DNA from: Coemansia sp. RSA 487
Taxonomy: Eukaryota; Kickxellomycota; Kickxellomycetes; Kickxellales; Kickxellaceae
Reading direction: 5' to 3'
DNA: 64,000 nt
Assembly (NCBI GenBank): GCA_027577595.1
Contig: JANBRJ010000005.1
Coordinates: forward strand, 62,001-126,000
Shown: one piece after another, positions 20,288-30,176 of the stretch
How the letters are laid out: every line of letters starts with the position of its first letter
Numbering within the stretch: position 1 is the stretch's first letter
Notes under the pieces: model-generated
What the model saw: the letters and a program-made list of their open reading frames with translations, nothing else
What the model was told of the DNA's origin: nothing
Databases searched by the model: none
Position numbers and translations under genes: made by a program

Positions 20288-22519
20288 CTGTTGCTGTGGC
20301 GCTCTGTATAGCACAGATGCGGTGGAAGCTCGCCGCAAATCAGGGTGCGCGACAGGAGCATTGGATACAATCGGCGATCCCATCGCAGGCTGCTGTGAAT
20401 ATGCGCTGTAGGACATGGGCGGCGGGGATATTAGCCGCTGCATCATTTGACCATTGCTTACAGAGGATGGAGTCGTAGAGCTGTGAGCAAGTGAACTGTT
20501 TATCGGCTGCTGCATGCCAACATGTTGCTGTGTAGGCACAGGCCGTGGAATGGATGCGTTGCTGATGTATGGTGATGCAAAGGTGGGGTTGGATCTATTG
20601 CCCGCGTTTTGGCCAAGCGACGCACCGGTCCCATGAGACAAAGGCGAATCTGAGCTGTTATTCTTTGACTGAGCACCAGTGGCGCTTGGCTCTGAAAGGT
20701 TCGCATTCGGCTGATTATCTACAAGAGTTAGAAATAAAAATAATAACCAGGCTGGCCATTATTGTGTTTTTGGACGCACGTTATCAGCGATGGTTTGTTG
20801 TTGCTTTGTTTTGTTTTGCCTTTTGCACCTGGGTAATGAAGTATAAAGAGACCCGCATGAAAATGCGGCGCTATTTGATAATAGAACGATGGAGAGAATG
20901 GGCCGTTCTTATTCTCTCAATAGAAAGTGCAAGAATGTCTTTTCTCTCCCCTCCCTTTTTCTGCTGCTGCTTTCCAACCTTGGCAAACAATGAATAATGC
21001 TAGATCCATGAATGCGACATAGAAAAAACCGACCATTTCCTGAAATGGCAAGGCATTTGCTTTGTTGAGCCATCCTGATTGTATGCAGAGTTCAGCTAGT
21101 CATATAAACATCGCATTTCTGCGCCCAGAAGGAGATACTACTTACCTTGTTGTTGACGCAGTGCCTGTGGATTGGACCCAGCACCAGGCGGATTACCTTC
21201 TGTCGATGCGATCTTTCCAGCCGCCGCTAAAGTTGGTGCTATTGCAGCATTGGAAATGCCACTAGCAAACGTAGACGAGGACGACGACGTGTGGTTCTCA
21301 GCAACCATTTTCAAGCTGCGCGATAAGAAGCCTGTATAGTCGTCAGAGAGTACGTGCGCGCCTGCCGGACTGATATTTACACCCGGCCCACGCGGAATTG
21401 TTGGCACGCCATTAGTGCTCAATCCATTGCTCTGCCCATCTATGTGTATGGCAGCATGAGGACCCGCATGCTGATCTGCACCAGGTCGCATAGGCTCTGC
21501 ATCGTCCGCCAACGAGTACTTTGCCACAAGAGCAGCGCTTTGTGGTGAGCGGTCGCCAGCATTTATACGGGTCTTCTTTGCGCCCTGGATCACATCGCCT
21601 AGATCCGTGCCCACGCTTGTGTCTCTGGTATCTCCAGGCAACGAATCCCTATAAATACACGTGTGTATATATAAAAGGTGCATTTGTGAGCGCCATTGTT
21701 TGATAGCTATCACCTCTAGGATGGGATGTGGTTGGGGACATGAAAGTGGAAAACGCGTGTTGTCGAGATGGTGTAACTTTCTGGAAGCAGAGAATAAAAA
21801 TGACCACAAAGTTGCCAAAGAAAAACAGTACACGGCAACAACAAACACGGTAAAGCTACTACCTAAATAGACACGCAGTAAGAAAGGCGAGAGGGGAATA
21901 CTTACTGTGATTGAAACCGCTTTCCGTTAATATTTAGTGTTTCGACATTGCTTGGACGACGGGAGCCCTTTTGGTTCTGGTAGAGGACATAGTCGCGTAT
22001 ATTGTCGGCAATGGGTGCGGTGGGTCGACGCTCGGAAGTGGCGGCAAAAACATCCCAGAATATAGACCACCACTCGGCGAGAAACCCTGTGGGCGTGTTG
22101 ATGGGTATGTTGACTGACGGGACCCGGTGCTGTGTCTGCGGCGAGGCTGTCACTGAACGCGACTCTCTGCCTGCTTTGTCTGTTGCGGCAGCGGTAGCCG
22201 ATGCGCTTGTTGGAAGGGTTGACGAGGGGCTCAGCGAGCCCTTTGTATCCAGCCCGGCTGTGCTGGCGTTCTTATCCCCAGCCTTGGCAGCAATGTCGTG
22301 CGGCGACGATGCTGCCATAAGTGTATCGCTTTTGAGACAAAGTCCAGGGGGCATGCTTACGAGCGGATCATTGCTCGTGATCTCGGCCAAGGGCAAGTCA
22401 TTGCATTCGTCGGCCAAGAGCAGCGCAGTCTGTAGAAACCCCCTTTTCTTCAAATAGTCAAAGATGTAGGCGTTTAGAAGTGCGTCGTGGACCATCCCTA
22501 CTTTGACCCCGGATTTCAT
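18428..22519 (-). CDS. LisH-domain, polyglutamine transcription regulator (Som1/Flo8-like)
   Basis: Three exons join in frame: 22519-21906, 21648-21146 and 20718-18428, with introns 21905-21649 (GTAAGT...TTATAG) and 21145-20719 (GTAAGT...TTGTAG), giving 1135 aa. The N-terminus has a LisH motif (LLNAYIFDYLKKRGFLQTA, about 14-32). Next comes the TGFLAEWWSIFWDVFAA segment, near residue 145, which is shared by Som1, Flo8, LEUNIG and SSBP-type proteins. The rest is disordered: long Gln runs, Gly/Asn/Ser-rich stretches and a basic AT-hook-like patch (KPKAKRASKKSAK). In fungi such proteins act downstream of cAMP/PKA in morphogenesis, adhesion and filamentation; that role is inferred from family, not shown here. 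The gene has the longest introns and longest upstream gap in the window. Confidence 0.8.
19916..19990. repeat. CTG/CAG tract encoding about 25 Gln
   Basis: A nearly pure Gln-coding run (CAG with scattered CAA on the minus strand) in the LisH regulator. The CAA interruptions sit mainly at its ends, while the centre is about a dozen pure CAG codons, the part most likely to vary in length between strains. Confidence 0.9.
20255..20296. repeat. Second CTG/CAG tract encoding about 14 Gln
   Basis: A mixed CAG/CAA Gln run in the same LisH regulator, more interrupted than the longer tract and therefore probably more stable. Confidence 0.85.
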
Positions 22520-24796
22520 CTATTCTCCCTTTTTATCCTTCTATGTTTCGAGGGTAGTGGTGTGTCGGTCCGTGTGTTTGTAAAGTGATAAAGCTACAAA
22601 AAGGTATAAAGTAATAAGAAAAGGAAGAAAAGAAGAAAGAGCTTGCGGATAATTTCCCTTTAGCAAGAGGAAAATAAAATCAGTTGTTTGTTTGCAGCAA
22701 CCTATTTTTTTGCAATAGAGGCTGCTGGTGTATGAGAATTGGGAAAACAAAGCGACACACGACTTATTGGGAGTTCAAGAAGCAAGGCAACACAAACAAA
22801 AAAGAGGTGGCAAAAAGGCCGTTTATATTTTCTGCAAGCAGGAAGAAAGAGAGGACTTGGCAGTTCTTGGGTCACACTTTTCTCGTTTGTGTTTTTTGGG
22901 AGATATTGCCAGGTCTTATATATTCAGAGTTCGCGGCTCCCTCTCCCCTGGTCCCAGCAACGGAGGAAAGAAAGAAAAAAAAAGAACCAACAAAGCAGTA
23001 AAGCTTATTTGTAGAGCCAGAGTTTGCTGCTCGCGTCAATAATGCCTGCTTTAAAGAAGCAATAGGATATGAAAGGCTAATAATGGTACAACAAGCAGGG
23101 CAATATTATATGCAAATGAACGCGGAAAAGAAAAATGGTTTACAGCGGAGACAAGCAACATGAACGCGAGCAAAAAAATGAAAACGGGACAAAAAGTCTG
23201 CCCAGAAAAGTGTTAAAAGGTCACCTTTGTTTTCGCTGAAATAATAAAGCTCTGGTGCTTTGCTGCCTGGGCTTCTTTTTGGCCTTTTTAATGTGCTTGA
23301 TGTGCTGCGAAAGAGTGAGGGAGTGAAAGAGTAAGCTATAGAAGAGGGAAAGTGAGAAAAAAGCTAGCAATAGCAGACAAGAGAGAGAGGGGGGAAGAAA
23401 GCTTGTGTGGCGCGTACTCTAGAGAAACTGCAGGATGTGGAATAAGAAGTTTTGAGCTATCCAGTTTATTGCAGCAGGAGAGGGATACTACTCTGTCACC
23501 TTAAGCTTCGCAGCAATGGTTTCTTTTTTTGCTGGTGCTGGCACCTACAGTATATGTAATGAATACGAACAAGCACGCAGTCGTCGTTGTCGTCGCTGTC
23601 CCTTTTCTTTTGTTTTTCCAGCTTAGCCGAGAGAAGGGAATCTCAGGCGATTTCTTGAAGGCCGCCTATGTTGGCTGTGACAAACACTAGCAAAAGGGTA
23701 CGGCGGGATACGCTGCTGTATACGAGCAAATACGACAATATGAGATGCTGGAAGCCGATATAGGGAAGAAAAAAGAGGATATAGTGAGTGGGATATGGTT
23801 TTCCACAAAGGATGAAGCGACAAAAAGTATACCCAGTATTCATAAAATAAAGCGACGCAATAAAGAGAGGTAGCGCAATGTCTCTTATAGCAAGGGTTCT
23901 ACTTGCTTGTTTGGACGGTGTCCTTTGTACACTATTACTATTACCTTGAATATAAGCTTGCAATAAAGTAGAAAAATGGTTCCTCTTTTCATACCAGCCA
24001 ACAAGTGTCTTTTGTGGAGAAGCTCCAAGGAGGAGGGGAGGAGCAGAAAAAGCAGGGATGATCACCTGGCCCAGCCCTGTTCGGTCAGCCGCTCCGCCTA
24101 TTGGTCAGAACTCGTGCCTGATCAACACACGCTGCGTGTTGTTTTTTAATCAAAAAACGAGAAGCTTGTAAATCCCATCCTTCTTGCAGATAAAAAGAAA
24201 CATAACTAGAAAACAAGACCATGGTTGCAAGCAGAATTCAAAGATAAAAACAGTGCTTTCATGGCAACAGAGCTAGAAACCAACTAAATTGCTGATCGGG
24301 ACACCACATACAAAAAAGCAAGAAACATATTCGTGGGGAGGGGGAGACAGCACCAATGCAGGGGCCAAAATATCAAACAGGCAAATCAGAAGAGCCTGAG
24401 ATAAACGAGCATGAAAAGCGAGCACATGCTGGACTTTTAGCCATTCGACTTCATAAAGAAACGATCGACAAGTACATATACACAACAGTGGGTGGGGGTG
24501 GTGGCCCACTCCCCTCGAATAACCTCGATTTAAAAAGTAGACCATGTGGAGACTTGATAATTTACAGTGCAAATTAATTCGGGTTTCTATGATTTCTTTG
24601 CTGGCCATTGACTTTACACAACAGCGCCTGTGCTATTTCCTTTGTTTGAAATTTATTTGTAATTTGGACATACGGTATGTAAAGTGCTGCTTCGTTTCTC
24701 TCTTTGTTTGCCGTGTAGGAAAAATCGCTAAAATCTTTGTTTGTCAAGGTACCATCGGTAAATAAACGAAAAAAAGAAGGCGGGCGTTCTTTTTAG
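22520..24796. other. 2.3-kb gene-poor region upstream of the LisH regulator
   Basis: No credible protein gene, tRNA or known structural RNA was found on either strand. It should hold the promoter and perhaps a long 5' leader of the LisH regulator (minus) and the 3' UTR of La (minus). Parts are strongly purine-biased on the plus strand (around 22740-23000 and 23300-23400), and several overlapping plus frames stay open at 22684-23042 because of that bias. A CCAAT box in minus orientation (reads ATTGG on plus) lies near 24100, and a GGTGGGGGTGGTGGCCC patch near 24490. Confidence 0.4.
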
Positions 24797-26029
24797 TTAG
24801 TTTCTTGGGCGCTTGTTCTGGCGGTAACCACCACGGCCACCCCCACGATGGCCGCCACCACTCTGGCGCTTGTTTGGGCGAGGGTTGGCAGCCGCAGCCT
24901 TGGCGCGTTCGTAAAAGGCCTTCTCAGCCTCCTCATCGACCTCTGACAGCGTCAAAACAACGTCGTCGCCGAGCTTTATACCGTCGGGATTCTTCTCAAT
25001 GACCTCAGCAGCAACAGGCTCCCTGAACCTAACAATGCCCTCGGTGTTACCCTTCTCAAAATCGACAAATTTGACAGGACCAGCAGCAGCAAAGGCATCC
25101 TTGAGCGCCGGGAACGCAATGTCGCCAGTAACGCCTGTGAAGCGCACAAGCACGCCGGGAACTTGCTCAACCTCGTTGCTCGTTGCTTCCTTCTTTCCAG
25201 TGTCGTTCAGGGGAGCCGGCACCTTTTTGCCGTGAGCGGCGCACCATTCCTCGAAGGTCGGGTATGTACCACCGGGCTTGCGCAGTTCAGGCTGGATAAA
25301 CTCGTCGGCGGCCAGCTTCTCGTCATGGTATGCGGATAGAAGCGCTGGCTCTAGCTTGCTGTTCTGGTACTCGAGGCCCTCGGTGGCTGCAGCCTTTTCG
25401 GCCTCCTCGGGCGATGCGTACTCGACCAAGAAGTTTCCCTTGAAGACCTTTGACTTTGGGTTGCGGCGCAGACGCAGGAGCTTGACATCGCCAAGGGTGC
25501 TGAGGTGCTCTGTCAGCGAGTTGATCAGCTCGGCGTCTTCCACGCCGTACGGAAGACCCTTGAAGTGCACGGTGTTTGCGAACCATGCGTCTGAAGGGAC
25601 AAACTCGGTCTTGCGCTTCAGCGCCGTGGCATCGCCGTTTATCTCGATCTCGTCGGTCTCGGCCAGCCCATCCTTGACAGTTGTCGCCAGAAGCTTAATG
25701 TACTCTTGGGGAACAGGGCCTTGGTGCTGTTTCTTGTTCTTGTTGAACCGGTCCGTCTTTCTGCTCTTATCGTTCGTTGGGACGCCCATCAGCTGCCGCA
25801 GGCGATTGAATCGCGAAAGCGTGGTAATGTTGACCCACCCGTCGTTCTCCTCAACCGCCTTGCGCATGTAGTTGTCGTGGTTCAGGTTAGCGTTGCAAAA
25901 GTAGTGCTTGACTTGGGTGACTATCTTTTCTGCGGTCTCATCGCTCAGTGTCGGGCTTGCAGCGCTAGCTTCGTCTTTCTTGATATCAGCCGCAGCAACG
26001 ACGGTTGGGATTCCCTCTGTTGGCGCCAT
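24797..26029 (-). CDS. LHP1: La protein (Lhp1/SSB), RNA polymerase III transcript chaperone
   Basis: La binds the 3' UUU-OH of new Pol III transcripts and protects and folds them. The 410-residue product has the La motif near residues 25-110 (KHYFCNANLNHDNYMRKAV; WVNITTLSRFNRLRQL) and a canonical RRM about 150-235 (NTVHFKGLPYG...GNFLVEYAS). A second, atypical RRM (xRRM) follows at about 292-380 (VPGVLVRFTGVTGD...EGIVRFREP). The tail is Gly/Arg-rich (GGGHRGGGRGGYRQNKRPRN), serving as RNA-binding and nuclear signal. The start is the ATG at 26027-26029 (MAPTEG). An upstream in-frame ATG would read through a GATA microsatellite and add a Tyr/Ile/Ser leader unlike La. Confidence 0.93.
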   Translation of the reverse strand: MAPTEGIPTVVAAADIKKDEASAASPTLSDETAEKIVTQVKHYFCNANLNHDNYMRKAVEENDGWVNITTLSRFNRLRQLMGVPTNDKSRKTDRFNKNKKQHQGPVPQEYIKLLATTVKDGLAETDEIEINGDATALKRKTEFVPSDAWFANTVHFKGLPYGVEDAELINSLTEHLSTLGDVKLLRLRRNPKSKVFKGNFLVEYASPEEAEKAAATEGLEYQNSKLEPALLSAYHDEKLAADEFIQPELRKPGGTYPTFEEWCAAHGKKVPAPLNDTGKKEATSNEVEQVPGVLVRFTGVTGDIAFPALKDAFAAAGPVKFVDFEKGNTEGIVRFREPVAAEVIEKNPDGIKLGDDVVLTLSEVDEEAEKAFYERAKAAAANPRPNKRQSGGGHRGGGRGGYRQNKRPRN

Positions 26030-26072
26030 ACTGTCTAAGCTGTGTTTGGTTGTTTTTCCGTGGATATATATA

Positions 26073-26092
26073 GATAGATAGATAGATAGATA
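26073..26092. repeat. (GATA)5 microsatellite in the La 5' leader
   Basis: Five perfect GATA units, preceded by TATATATA, about 45 bases upstream of the La start codon on the minus strand. The TATA-like part may double as core promoter sequence. Confidence 0.85.
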
Positions 26093-26282
26093 ATGCAGCA
26101 GCGAGTGAAAGAGAAAGCTATACAAAAAGGAGCAAAATCTGTAAAGAACAGGAAAACAGAGAAGGGGAAGGCGAAACTGGTTAAAGAAAATTTTTCTTTT
26201 TATTTGTCAAAAGCCTGCCAAACAAGAAAAAAATAATAATAAAACTCCCCCCACCCTATGATCAGTGACGATTTCTGGGTGA

Positions 26283-27983
26283 TTAGATCTTGGGGCCATG
26301 CTGGGCATTGTACTTTATGCGTAGATCACGGTGTAGGATCTTGCCAGACTGGTTCCGAGGGATCGATGCAACAAATTCGACGCCACCGCGCAAGCGCTTA
26401 TGCTTGGCGACCCGCTCGGCCAGCCACGCCGCCACATCCGCACACATCCGATCGCGTGTGCTTTGCGCGTCGAGCGCAAGCACGCCAAGATCCTTGGGCA
26501 CGATATACGCCCGCGGTACCTCCGTGTTGCGCTTTTTGTCCTCGATACCAACGACCGCAGCATCGGCCACATGCGGATGGTCCATCAGCAGGCTTTCCAG
26601 CTCCGCAGGCGCAATCTGCAGACCCTTGTACTTGATCAGCTCCTTGATGCGGTCTGTGATAAAGATGTGACCCGTTTTGTTGATATACCCGATGTCACCC
26701 GTGTGCAGGAACCCGTCGGAATCGATGATACGTGCGGTTTCTTCGGGCCGGTTCAGGTACCCAAGCATCACGGTCACGCCGCGGATACAGAACTCGCCCT
26801 TCTCGCCAACACTGACTTCCTTGCCTGTCTCTGGATCAACAAACTTTGCCTCCGTCACAGGGTAAAGAAAGCCTACAGAGCCTGGTTGGAACATGTAGTT
26901 TCCCATCAAACAAATACCACTGCATGTTTCAGACATTCCAAACCCGTTTCCTGTGTGCACGGGGAACCGGGTCCTTATTCTGGCATGCACTCCGCCGGGA
27001 AGTGGCGCACCACCGCTGCCGATGGCCTTGAGGTGTGAAAGATCGTACTTTGCAATATCCTTATAGTTGAGGAGCTGGCTCAGAACGGACGGCACTACAG
27101 GGGCCATCTCGATCTTGAAGTCCTGTAGGGCTTGCAGAAAGCGCTTGGTCGAAAAGTCGTTCATAATGTACTGCGTTTTGCCGCCAGCCACAGAGTTTGT
27201 TACCAGCGACGTGAGGCCAAAAATATGCGCAAACGGAAGGATGGCGAGGAGGCGCTGCGGGGGGTCGGGCTGCTCGACCTTCTGCTCGTCGTAGTGCCTG
27301 TTTGTCAGGAATTCTATCATTGCCGCGCTCTGCAGCGTGTATCCGATGAAGTTGCGGTGACTGAGCATTACGCCCTTTGGAAGCCCTGTGGTTCCCGACG
27401 AGTACACGATGACTGCCAGAGTTTTGGACGCCTTTTCTTTGTCGTTGACTATTTGTTTCTGGTCAAACGGCTTGTTGCAGAATACCTGAGCGATCGGAAC
27501 AAATCCGTCCGATGACGCTGCATTTTTATCAAGCACAATGATGCGCTCCCTGGAGATATTCACAAGCCCCTTGGCCAAAGCTGTGCGCACCACAGGCAGC
27601 TGCTTGGGACCAACCAGAAGGTAGCGTGCCTTGCAGTCGGCCAGCTGGTACTCGAGCTCGGATTCGTTGAACGCGCTGCTCACTGTGCAGCAGACGGCGC
27701 CCACCGATACAATACCAAACAGCGCTGGCGCATAGTAGATCGTGTTGGATGCAAATATCGCAACTACGTCGCCGGGCTGTGCGCCTAGCTTATTAGCAAG
27801 CCCCGACCCGATCTGCTGGTGCATTTTCTCAAGCCCCTTGAATGTCAGCGACTCTCCGGTCTCGACATCATGGTATGCCACCACATCCCACGAAGGCGCA
27901 TTCTTCTTGGCCGCATTGATATAGAACGTAGCAATGTCATAACCTGGGACATCCAGAGGAGGCGCAATGCTTTTGAATATCAT
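26283..27983 (-). CDS. Acyl-CoA synthetase / 4-coumarate-CoA ligase-like AMP-binding enzyme
   Basis: A 566-residue ANL-family adenylating enzyme of standard length that activates a carboxylic acid with ATP and passes it to CoA. Visible motifs in order: the P-loop YSSGTTGLPKGVMLSH (near 200), LPFAHIFGL, GSGGAPLP, the adenine/acid site GFGMSETC, KGEFCIRG, the hinge TGDIGYINKTGHIFITDRIK, and the catalytic C-terminal lysine in NQSGKILHRDLR. The overall pattern is nearest to fungal 4-coumarate-CoA ligase-like and medium/long-chain fatty-acid ligases; substrate cannot be read from sequence. The protein ends GPKI, a weak match at best to a peroxisomal PTS1 tail, so peroxisome entry is only a possibility. 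No intron is seen and the start ATG is followed by the expected APPLDVPGYDIATFY lead-in. Confidence 0.9.
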   Translation of the reverse strand: MIFKSIAPPLDVPGYDIATFYINAAKKNAPSWDVVAYHDVETGESLTFKGLEKMHQQIGSGLANKLGAQPGDVVAIFASNTIYYAPALFGIVSVGAVCCTVSSAFNESELEYQLADCKARYLLVGPKQLPVVRTALAKGLVNISRERIIVLDKNAASSDGFVPIAQVFCNKPFDQKQIVNDKEKASKTLAVIVYSSGTTGLPKGVMLSHRNFIGYTLQSAAMIEFLTNRHYDEQKVEQPDPPQRLLAILPFAHIFGLTSLVTNSVAGGKTQYIMNDFSTKRFLQALQDFKIEMAPVVPSVLSQLLNYKDIAKYDLSHLKAIGSGGAPLPGGVHARIRTRFPVHTGNGFGMSETCSGICLMGNYMFQPGSVGFLYPVTEAKFVDPETGKEVSVGEKGEFCIRGVTVMLGYLNRPEETARIIDSDGFLHTGDIGYINKTGHIFITDRIKELIKYKGLQIAPAELESLLMDHPHVADAAVVGIEDKKRNTEVPRAYIVPKDLGVLALDAQSTRDRMCADVAAWLAERVAKHKRLRGGVEFVASIPRNQSGKILHRDLRIKYNAQHGPKI

Positions 27984-28429
27984 ACTTTTTGAACGATAAA
28001 TAGAAAATATATGTATTTACGTTTGGAGGATAAAATTGTCTAGTAAGTTCGAGGAGAATAGGAAATGCTCAAAATGTCCTTTGTAACTCCCGCTCTATAT
28101 ATAACTGCCAGATGTCATCTTTTACACGCATGGACAGCGCCAATTCCTCCTCTCTTCAAGCCTTCGCGTGTGCATTAACGGGGGATTTGGAAAGTCGTTA
28201 CTGGTCCGATAGGAGGGAACATCGTGGATTCCGACAAGGAACTTTTGGTGCTTGTTCGTCGCGCGGGAAACACGGGATATCTTCATGTCCGTGCCACTGT
28301 TAGAAATAAATGATAGACACTTTTTTTGATCAAAAAAGGAATTTGCACGCGGATTTTCCCACTTTCAAATTAACCTGTGGTCATATGTGCGCCAACCAGG
28401 AGGAAGGAGCACGGGCCTATTTAATGTTT
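27984..28429. other. Gap between Aim19 stop and the ligase start
   Basis: These 446 bases hold the promoter of the ligase (minus strand) and the 3' end of the Aim19 gene. A CTATATATAA stretch lies near 28090. A 63-codon plus ORF at 28112 has no coding character. Confidence 0.35.
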
Positions 28430-28870
28430 TCATTCGCGGCCAATAGTCGCGTAACTGTATCCATATACGGATCCAATTGAAGCAACCATAGCCGTCACGC
28501 CAAGCGGAAACGCTCGTCCGCTGCGGATCGCGTTGCGTGCATTGAAGAACAGCCATATTGCCGACCACCCCGCAGTCAATCCCGATCCGTTGATCCAGTC
28601 ACCCGTATGAAGCGCATAAGCCGATGCTGCGAAAGCCGCCGTATACGTCGTGCACGGCATCACCGATGGATATCCGCGGATCGCCTTGATTGATCCTGGC
28701 AAAGAGAACAGGTTCAACACTGATAAAACCAGTGCAGGGTAGGGCGTCTGGCAGAAACGGTGTGCCAGCTGCTCAAACTCTGTCTTTTCTCGAACTGGCT
28801 TGTTTTTGTGTAGCGTCAAGCTGGACGGTGGCTCGTATTTTGTGCTGTCGTCTTTTGAAGGCGTACCCAT
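28430..28870 (-). CDS. AIM19: Aim19-like mitochondrial membrane protein
   Basis: This 146-residue protein matches the fungal Aim19 family in length and in three blocks: TPYPALVLS near residue 43, the ALHTGDWINGSGLTAGWSAIW stretch of about 85-105, and SGRAFPLGVTAMVASIGSVYGY at the end. Yeast Aim19 has matching TPYPAL, LENGAGFIATWSALYL and YGRTWPLVLSSVSLANAVLYG blocks. The protein has about four short hydrophobic helices and a charged N-terminus. Aim19 is a mitochondrial protein of unknown biochemical function whose loss alters mitochondrial inheritance in yeast. The start ATG at 28868-28870 begins MGTPSKDD. Confidence 0.75.
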   Translation of the reverse strand: MGTPSKDDSTKYEPPSSLTLHKNKPVREKTEFEQLAHRFCQTPYPALVLSVLNLFSLPGSIKAIRGYPSVMPCTTYTAAFAASAYALHTGDWINGSGLTAGWSAIWLFFNARNAIRSGRAFPLGVTAMVASIGSVYGYSYATIGRE

Positions 28871-29152
28871 TCTGTGAATTACTAATAAAAAAGTTTGCTG
28901 TGCAGCCTATCGCTTGCGAAAGTGAAATTTACAAATGCGAGAAATTTAAACAAGAAAAGAAAAGACAAAGAAAGATCAGATATACCTTAACCAAATACCT
29001 GACGATCAATAGCTGCTAATACCTCATGGAACGGGATAAGGGGTGTTTTTCTGTTTTTTTTTCTTGAACAAACTTTCAAGAACCCAGACAAAACATCTCA
29101 AAAGACTTCCTTGCTTTGTTCAACTGCAAAATCTATTTTATAACTTTTGCGA

Positions 29153-29827
29153 ATGCTTCAATCTTTTAGCGTATCCTTTCTCAGATTAAATTCATTTAGA
29201 ACGATGACTACCAGCTCATCCAAAGCGACTGTTAAGCTTTCCGATATCCCAACCGAAGCAGAAAAGCTAAACATTTCTTCGCATCCGAGAAAGCCAGCAT
29301 TTCTGTCCTATATCAGCATCTGGAAGGGTGATATAACAACATTGGAAGTAGATGCAATTGTCAATGCTGCCAACGAATCTCTTCTAGGCGGCGGCGGAGT
29401 TGATGGCGCCATACATCGGGCTGCTGGGCCGCAGCTACTGGAGGCATGCAGAGCACTTCATGGGTGCAAGACGGGTCAGGCTAAAATAACGCCTGGGTTC
29501 AAACTACCTGCAAAATACGTGATCCACACAGTTGGACCGATCGGCGAAAAGCGCGATCTGCTTGCCAGTGCATACACAGAGTCGCTCAAAGTGGCCATGG
29601 AAAACAACGTGCGCACCATTGCTTTCCCGTGCATTTCAACAGGCGTGTATGGCTACCCTGCAGAGGCGGCAAGTATTGTAGCAAAGCAAGCTGTGTCAAA
29701 TTGGACAAACAGTTATCCTGATGCACTGGATCGCGTGGTGTTTTGTATGTTTAACGAAAAGAGCGAGCGCTGTTACAAGGATGCCACCAGATGGTTCTTA
29801 CCAAAGGACCAGCGCCAGGAGCCTTGA
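29153..29827 (+). CDS. Macrodomain ADP-ribosyl-hydrolase (MACROD-like)
   Basis: This 224-residue protein is a single macrodomain preceded by a ~55-residue leader. Diagnostic motifs are [37 protein letters not shown] in outline (the VNAANESL and [10 protein letters not shown] parts are the ADP-ribose-binding and catalytic loops) and the [14 protein letters not shown] loop over the distal ribose. MACROD1/2-type enzymes remove mono-ADP-ribose from acidic residues and cleave O-acetyl-ADP-ribose. The first 18 residues ([18 protein letters not shown]) are Ser/Arg/Leu-rich with no acid, like a mitochondrial presequence; a second in-frame ATG at 29204 (MTTSSSK) would give a cytosolic or nuclear form. 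Start chosen at the first ATG. Confidence 0.9.
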   Translation: MLQSFSVSFLRLNSFRTMTTSSSKATVKLSDIPTEAEKLNISSHPRKPAFLSYISIWKGDITTLEVDAIVNAANESLLGGGGVDGAIHRAAGPQLLEACRALHGCKTGQAKITPGFKLPAKYVIHTVGPIGEKRDLLASAYTESLKVAMENNVRTIAFPCISTGVYGYPAEAASIVAKQAVSNWTNSYPDALDRVVFCMFNEKSERCYKDATRWFLPKDQRQEP

Positions 29828-30176
29828 TGATTGTTCACTTTTTTTTACGCGCAGAGTGGCGAACATCCTTGACAGCTGTTCAATAGCACCTTTCATATTT
29901 TCATCGTGTTTGCAGAATATGCTTGATCCACCAAAACTAACATTTTGATGTGGATTAAATCAGAAATTCCCAATGGTCCAAGGAGGACGATCTCGACAAA
30001 TGAATGAAAGCGGTTTTGTGCATACAGCTGCTGCCAGCAAACGGCTTTTCTTTTCTCTTTATTCTTATTGTTATTCTTATTATTCTTATTTGTTTGCTAC
30101 AAAAAGCTTTTTTTTTTTTTAATTCAACTACAAAGGACTAAATTTCCGAAACATCTGTCGTTTTGCTGTTAAGAAT
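29828..30176. other. Spacer before mevalonate kinase, with imperfect TTATTC repeats
   Basis: A 349-base spacer between two same-strand genes. It contains an imperfect TTATTC/TTATTG repeat at about 30058-30093 and a T12 run near 30108-30120, then a short AT-rich leader to the mevalonate kinase ATG. Nothing else was seen. Confidence 0.45.

Noticed and set aside
22684-23042. Three overlapping plus ORFs of 91-105 codons
   Set aside because: All three frames are open because of purine bias, and none looks like a protein.
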